A DNA stretch of 64,000 nucleotides, taken from Clostridia bacterium (GTDB lineage: Bacteria > Bacillota > Clostridia > Christensenellales > SZUA-584). Below the pieces are notes generated by a model that made no database searches, was not told the origin of the DNA, and saw nothing but the letters and a program-made list of their open reading frames with translations. The position numbers and the translations under genes are program-made. Location: contig JABGQS010000015.1 in assembly GCA_018648645.1 (NCBI GenBank), positions 1-64,000 on the forward strand. The letters run 5' to 3'. Positions 59,383 through 64,000 of this stretch are shown piece after piece (the stretch's first letter is position 1; every line of letters starts with the position of its first letter).

Positions 59383-60306
59383 CTAGAACCAGTCGGGCAG
59401 GATTTGTTTCATCTCTGCTTGGAACGCGGCAACCTGCTCGTCCGTGAACCCGATGTAGGGCGGGTGCAGGCTTTGCGGAAACTCGGGAATGCCGAACGTG
59501 ACAAACGTTTTGTCCCACGCGCCGTCCATTTTTCCGTTTCCCGGCGGACAGTTTTTCATCAACGCTTTGTGCCCTTTGAAAAACCCATCTGCGATTTTCA
59601 GACAAGTGTCAAAGTCTTTGTTTGTTCCCGCTTCAAAGTACTGATTTGCAATTTTGTAGCTGACGTTAAGAAGCGAAATTAGCAGCCCGAACTCGCCAAG
59701 CATGCTTGCATATCCGTACAATCCATCGAGAAGGAAAAACTGCAATGGGGAATTGAGCGCGGCAAGTTGGTGAACTTCGTTGACCGAGTTCGTGATGAAT
59801 TTGACCGCGACGAGGTTCTCGAACTCGTCCGCCAAAGCAACGTAGTCCTCGGGGTTCAGCTTGGTTTTGGAGCGCATGAAGTTGTTGTAGTGCATGAACC
59901 GCAATTTGGGGAAACGGTCGCACACGCTGCGGAAGAACAGATGCGCTTCGTCAGCAGTCACGCTGCCCCAGCTTGGGAAGCATATCTGGAAGTCTGTGAT
60001 GCCAAGATTCGCCGCCATTTCGATACGGTCGATGATGTCGGTCAGCGAGAGCGATATAACGCCGACCATCGGCATAACAGTTTCGTCTTTGCCGGTCTGG
60101 TCTTTCAGAATACGCGCGAGGTCGGTATACTGGCTGTGATTGACCGCGTAGCCTTCGCCCGCCGTGCCGAAAAGATAGATGCTTCTGCTGCCTGCATCCA
60201 TAAGCATGTCGATCTCTTTGCGCAAAAGCGGCTCGTCAATTTTGAAATCGCTTGTCCAGGGAACGCACGCCGTCGTCATCAGCGTCTTCGGATACCTTTT
60301 TTCCAT
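59383..60306 (-). CDS. Dihydrodipicolinate synthase/N-acetylneuraminate lyase (DapA) family protein
   Basis: TTACVPWTSDFKIDEPLLRKEIDMLMDAGSRSIYLFGTAGEGYAV...LRFMHYNNFM...LVAVKFITNSV. Confidence 0.88.
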   Translation of the reverse strand: MEKRYPKTLMTTACVPWTSDFKIDEPLLRKEIDMLMDAGSRSIYLFGTAGEGYAVNHSQYTDLARILKDQTGKDETVMPMVGVISLSLTDIIDRIEMAANLGITDFQICFPSWGSVTADEAHLFFRSVCDRFPKLRFMHYNNFMRSKTKLNPEDYVALADEFENLVAVKFITNSVNEVHQLAALNSPLQFFLLDGLYGYASMLGEFGLLISLLNVSYKIANQYFEAGTNKDFDTCLKIADGFFKGHKALMKNCPPGNGKMDGAWDKTFVTFGIPEFPQSLHPPYIGFTDEQVAAFQAEMKQILPDWF

Positions 60307-60527
60307 AATGGTTCTCCTATTCGTATTGATAGTTTAATGGGGGATTATTCGCGTACAGCATACCACACACGCAAGCGGAATTCAAAGGGTAATTTAGAGG
60401 TGGCGGGCGAAGCTTTCTGAATGCTCAAATTCTCATTAAATATATTCCCTTCAGCGTGCAAATAAACGTATACACCTGCTTTGTTTCGTGGTATAATCGC
60501 CGCGATGTGAATTGCACGAGGTGAAGG

Positions 60528-61697
60528 ATGAAGAGACTAAGCAGGCAGCTTTTTGTGTTCCCGCCGGTCATGGTGCAGGCGCTGTACACAACGGCACTTG
60601 GGTTTATGGTTCTGCCGATGCAGGAGAAGTTTGGGCTTACTTCGGCGCAGGCAGGGCTTTTTTCTACCATGCAGTCGATTGGCAGCGGGGTTGCGCTCGT
60701 GCTGTGCTTTTGCATATTCTCTGCAATGAACAGATCGCGGGTGTTCTTGGTTGCGGCGGTGCTGTTTGGCGGGGGTTTGATAGCGCTTGGATTCAGCAAC
60801 GATGTTATAATCGTCTATGTGCTGCTTGCGATCATCGGGCTGCTTACCGGCACTTCGACGACAATCAGCAACGCGCTTATGGTGGACGGTGAGTCGAGCC
60901 GAAAGTCGAGCTTTTATATTGGAATACTTCACGGCATATGGGCAGGCACGTCTGCGCTGGGGCCGTTTTTTGTACTATTGTTCAAAAGTGATTATACAGC
61001 AACGTTCGTTTGGCTTGGCGCGTTAACGCTGGCATCGCTGCTGATATTCACATTCGGGTATCGTGACAGGTTAAAGATGCCGATGTGGGAGGACAAGAGC
61101 AAAGTCGGCACAATCGGCAAGCTGATAAGAACGTTTCGATACAAAGGTATGGTCGTGATATTGATTATCGGGTTTTTGACCACAATCGTGCGCACCGGGT
61201 TCACATTCTTTATACGAAGCTATGTGAGCATACTCGGCAGAGACCCGCTGGACGGCGCGTATGTGCTGGGCGTGATGCTGGTCGGCATGATGATAGGACG
61301 TATGGTATACGGCGCTGTTGCGCACAAGACTTCGGCAAACAAGACGCTGATGCTGGCAAATATAGTTGCGGCAGCTGCGTTTTCGGTGATGCTGCTTGCG
61401 CAGAACATGGTGCTCATCGTTGTGATGATGGCGGTTGGTGCGATATGTATGTCGATTAACATCCCGGTGATGATTGCCAAGGCGTACAAAATTATACCGA
61501 ACGATGCCACTTCGGCGACCTCATTTGTGTTTTTTGGTATCGTGTTTGGCTCGGTTGCCGGACCGCCCTTCATTGGATGGGTTGGCGACTTGGTGGACAT
61601 GCGGGTTGCGCTGTTTGTTTGTGTGGCGATGCTGGTTCCCGTGATTGTACTTGCGGGCAAGAAACTGAGACGAGAGAGACTGAGCAAAAACAGTTAA
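60528..61697 (+). CDS. MFS transporter, paralog B
   Basis: MKRLSRQLFVFPPVMVQALYTTALGFMVLPMQEKFGLTSAQAGLFSTMQSIGSG. Confidence 0.88.
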   Translation: MKRLSRQLFVFPPVMVQALYTTALGFMVLPMQEKFGLTSAQAGLFSTMQSIGSGVALVLCFCIFSAMNRSRVFLVAAVLFGGGLIALGFSNDVIIVYVLLAIIGLLTGTSTTISNALMVDGESSRKSSFYIGILHGIWAGTSALGPFFVLLFKSDYTATFVWLGALTLASLLIFTFGYRDRLKMPMWEDKSKVGTIGKLIRTFRYKGMVVILIIGFLTTIVRTGFTFFIRSYVSILGRDPLDGAYVLGVMLVGMMIGRMVYGAVAHKTSANKTLMLANIVAAAAFSVMLLAQNMVLIVVMMAVGAICMSINIPVMIAKAYKIIPNDATSATSFVFFGIVFGSVAGPPFIGWVGDLVDMRVALFVCVAMLVPVIVLAGKKLRRERLSKNS

Positions 61698-61748
61698 GTA
61701 ATGATACGATTGAATAGATAAGACAAAGAGACTTGCAAGAGGTGAAGG

Positions 61749-62912
61749 ATGCGTATAACCAAGAAACAGTTTTTTGTATACCCGACCATGATGGTGCTGG
61801 CGATGTATTCGACGGTGCTGGGTTTGATGGTGCCTGAAATACAAGCAGCGTTTTCGTTTACTTTGGCAGAGGTGGGGGTGTTGTCCACGCTGCAGTCGGT
61901 CGGCATGTTGGTGTCGCTGGTACTGTGCTTTAGCGTGTTCAGCGCGTTTAACGCTATAAAGGTGTCGGCGATCGCTGTCGTTGTGTTTTCGGGTCTTATG
62001 ATATGGCTTGGTTACAACACGAACGTGGTGCTGCTGTATTTCTTGTTTTTCTTAATCGGGTTTTTCCTCAATACTATCGACGCGCTGTCCAACACTGTTA
62101 TCAGCTTGACAGCAAAGACGCACATCAACTTTTATTTGGGGTTGCTGCACGCGCTGTGGGCGCTTGCCGGTGTGGGCGGGCCGTTCCTGGCGATTGCGCT
62201 AGGCGGCAACTATACTCCCGCGTTTTTATGGCTGGGGATTATAATGGCTGCGGCTGCGGTTTTGTATGTGTTCGGGCTGCGCGCGCAGATAAAAATGCCG
62301 ATGGTTCACAACAAACACAACTTTGGTGGTCTAAAAAAGCTCGCTAAGCTAATCAGAAAAAAAGGTATGTTCACGTTGGTCGCGATCAACTTTTTCAGCT
62401 GCCTGACGATGAACACTTATATATTCTTTATATCTAAATATGTTGAGCAGTCACCCGATGATAAGCTGAGCGGTGCCATTATGCTCTCGTCGATGTTTTT
62501 GGGACTGTTGATTGGACGCTTGATATTCAGCAAGTTCGTGGAGAGAATACCCATACTTAAAACAATGGCGATTACAAACGCGCTGGCGATTGTTGCGTTT
62601 GGTCTGATGTTGGTTACAACGAACCCGGCGCTAATGGCGGTGTTTGCGGGAGTTGGCAGTTTGCTGATTGGGGCGAACTTCCCGGCGCTCGTCATCGAGT
62701 CGCACAAAATTGTTCCGCATGACGTTTCGGCAGCGTCTTCGCTCATCTATTTTGGGCTGGTGATGGCGTTGTTTGTAGGCCCTGCCGCTATCGGCGCGAT
62801 TGGCGACGCGACCGGTTTGCAGATAGCGCTTTTGATTAATGCGGCGATGCTCGTGCCTGTGGTTGTGCTGGCTGCGAAGTCGTCAAAACAGTTCGATTCG
62901 CCAAATGGCTGA
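61749..62912 (+). CDS. MFS transporter, paralog C
   Basis: MRITKKQFFVYPTMMVLAMYSTVLGLMVPEIQAAFSFTLAEVGVLSTLQSVGML. Confidence 0.88.
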   Translation: MRITKKQFFVYPTMMVLAMYSTVLGLMVPEIQAAFSFTLAEVGVLSTLQSVGMLVSLVLCFSVFSAFNAIKVSAIAVVVFSGLMIWLGYNTNVVLLYFLFFLIGFFLNTIDALSNTVISLTAKTHINFYLGLLHALWALAGVGGPFLAIALGGNYTPAFLWLGIIMAAAAVLYVFGLRAQIKMPMVHNKHNFGGLKKLAKLIRKKGMFTLVAINFFSCLTMNTYIFFISKYVEQSPDDKLSGAIMLSSMFLGLLIGRLIFSKFVERIPILKTMAITNALAIVAFGLMLVTTNPALMAVFAGVGSLLIGANFPALVIESHKIVPHDVSAASSLIYFGLVMALFVGPAAIGAIGDATGLQIALLINAAMLVPVVVLAAKSSKQFDSPNG

Positions 62913-62971
62913 GGCTAATAGCGTTTGCGTGCATAAAAACGACAAAAGACGCCCTTTTTAGCCAAAATCGC

Positions 62972-63000
62972 TTGACACACACGGTGACAATGTATAGAAT
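62972..63000 (+). promoter_or_regulatory. Sigma-A-like promoter of rplM-rpsI
   Basis: TTGACA - 17 nt - TAGAAT. Confidence 0.6.
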
Positions 63001-63084
63001 GAAGTTTGCGCGTTTATTGTTCACTAGCCCCGAATGATAGCACGTAATTAATTAATATGCTTATTGCATTAGGAGGACGGCCTT

Positions 63085-63531
63085 ATGAAGTCATATATGG
63101 CAAAGCCCGGCTCCGTAGAACGCAAATGGTACATAGTCGACGCTGACGGAATGGTTTTCGGCAGACTGGCAAGCCAAGTTGCATCAATTCTGCGAGGTAA
63201 GAACAAGCCGGAGTTTACGCCACACATAGATACAGGTGATTTCGTGATTGTAATCAATTGTGAAAAAGCTGTGTTTACAGGTAAGAAGTTGGAACAGAAG
63301 CTACAGAGAAAGCATTCCGGATATGTTGGAAGCATGAAAGAAACCAAGTATGGTGATTTGATGCAGACGAAGCCGGAGCAGGTAATGTACGACGGAATTC
63401 GTCGTATGCTGCCAAAGAACAAGCTCGGAAGAGCGATGTTGAAAAAACTGAGAGTATATAAAGGATCGGAACATGACCACGTTGCACAACAACCGATTGC
63501 TTTGGAGCTTGAAGGCAAAAGGAGGGCGTAG
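63085..63531 (+). CDS. rplM: 50S ribosomal protein L13
   Basis: [58 protein letters not shown]. Confidence 0.98.
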   Translation: MKSYMAKPGSVERKWYIVDADGMVFGRLASQVASILRGKNKPEFTPHIDTGDFVIVINCEKAVFTGKKLEQKLQRKHSGYVGSMKETKYGDLMQTKPEQVMYDGIRRMLPKNKLGRAMLKKLRVYKGSEHDHVAQQPIALELEGKRRA

Positions 63532-63534
63532 GAA

Positions 63535-63927
63535 ATGGCAAACGTACAGTTTTTAGGTACAGGTAGAAGAAAGAGTAGTGTTGCAAGAGTTATTCTTACG
63601 ACCGGAGACGGCAAAATAGTTGTTAACAAGAAAACGCTTGATGAGTTTTTCGGGTTTGAAACGCTAAGAATGGAAGCGAGAGCTCCGTTAGTTCTAACAG
63701 AGCGTCTTGGTAAGTATGACGTAATGCTGACAGTCAAGGGCGGTGGCTACACCGGTCAGGCAGGCGCGATTCGTCATGGTATCAGCAGAGCGCTGATTGC
63801 AGCAGAACCTGAGCTGCGACCAATCCTTAAGAAAGCGGGTTTCTTAACAAGAGATTCTCGTATGAAGGAAAGAAAGAAGCCGGGTCTCAAGTCGGCAAGA
63901 CGTGCACCACAGTTCTCAAAGCGATAA
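63535..63927 (+). CDS. rpsI: 30S ribosomal protein S9
   Basis: [16 protein letters not shown]...[22 protein letters not shown]...[31 protein letters not shown]. Confidence 0.98.
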   Translation: MANVQFLGTGRRKSSVARVILTTGDGKIVVNKKTLDEFFGFETLRMEARAPLVLTERLGKYDVMLTVKGGGYTGQAGAIRHGISRALIAAEPELRPILKKAGFLTRDSRMKERKKPGLKSARRAPQFSKR

Positions 63928-63970
63928 AACTCAACGATACAGCACGATATAGCACAGTACTGGACAATAT

Positions 63971-63999
63971 AAAACGCTCCTGTATGGAGCGTTTTTTTA
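63971..63999 (+). terminator. Rho-independent terminator after rpsI
   Basis: aaaacgctcctgtatggagcgttttttta. Confidence 0.85.
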
Positions 64000-64000
64000 T

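Overview
The window looks chromosomal and Firmicutes/Clostridia-like: a spoVG, carD, FHA-ftsW-PBP, uvrC, murB-PHP-rapZ-whiA-HPr backbone, with eno, tyrS, ileS, hom, coaX, rarA and rplM-rpsI. I read about 58 protein-coding genes, a T-box leader upstream of ileS, many intrinsic terminators and several accessory blocks. I saw no rRNA, tRNA, CRISPR array, transposase or prophage genes. Items most worth a second look: (1) a cluster of DnaA-box-like 9-mers with phased repeats in a convergent intergenic region at 35.2-35.6 kb; (2) a ferredoxin reductase split from its 2Fe-2S domain at a CTT-TGA stop that needs a +1 shift and lies inside a perfect 12-bp inverted repeat (5.82 kb); (3) an HPr-like protein with Arg instead of His15 but Ser46 retained (Crh-like), in a whiA cluster lacking yvcK and hprK; (4) a leader with mutually exclusive terminator/antiterminator helices upstream of a TM1266-like regulator gene (38.7 kb); (5) an AT-rich RloA/RloB (AbiL-like) two-gene defence cassette inserted after the HPr gene. 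All assignments come from reading the translations and motifs by eye; no database search was run.
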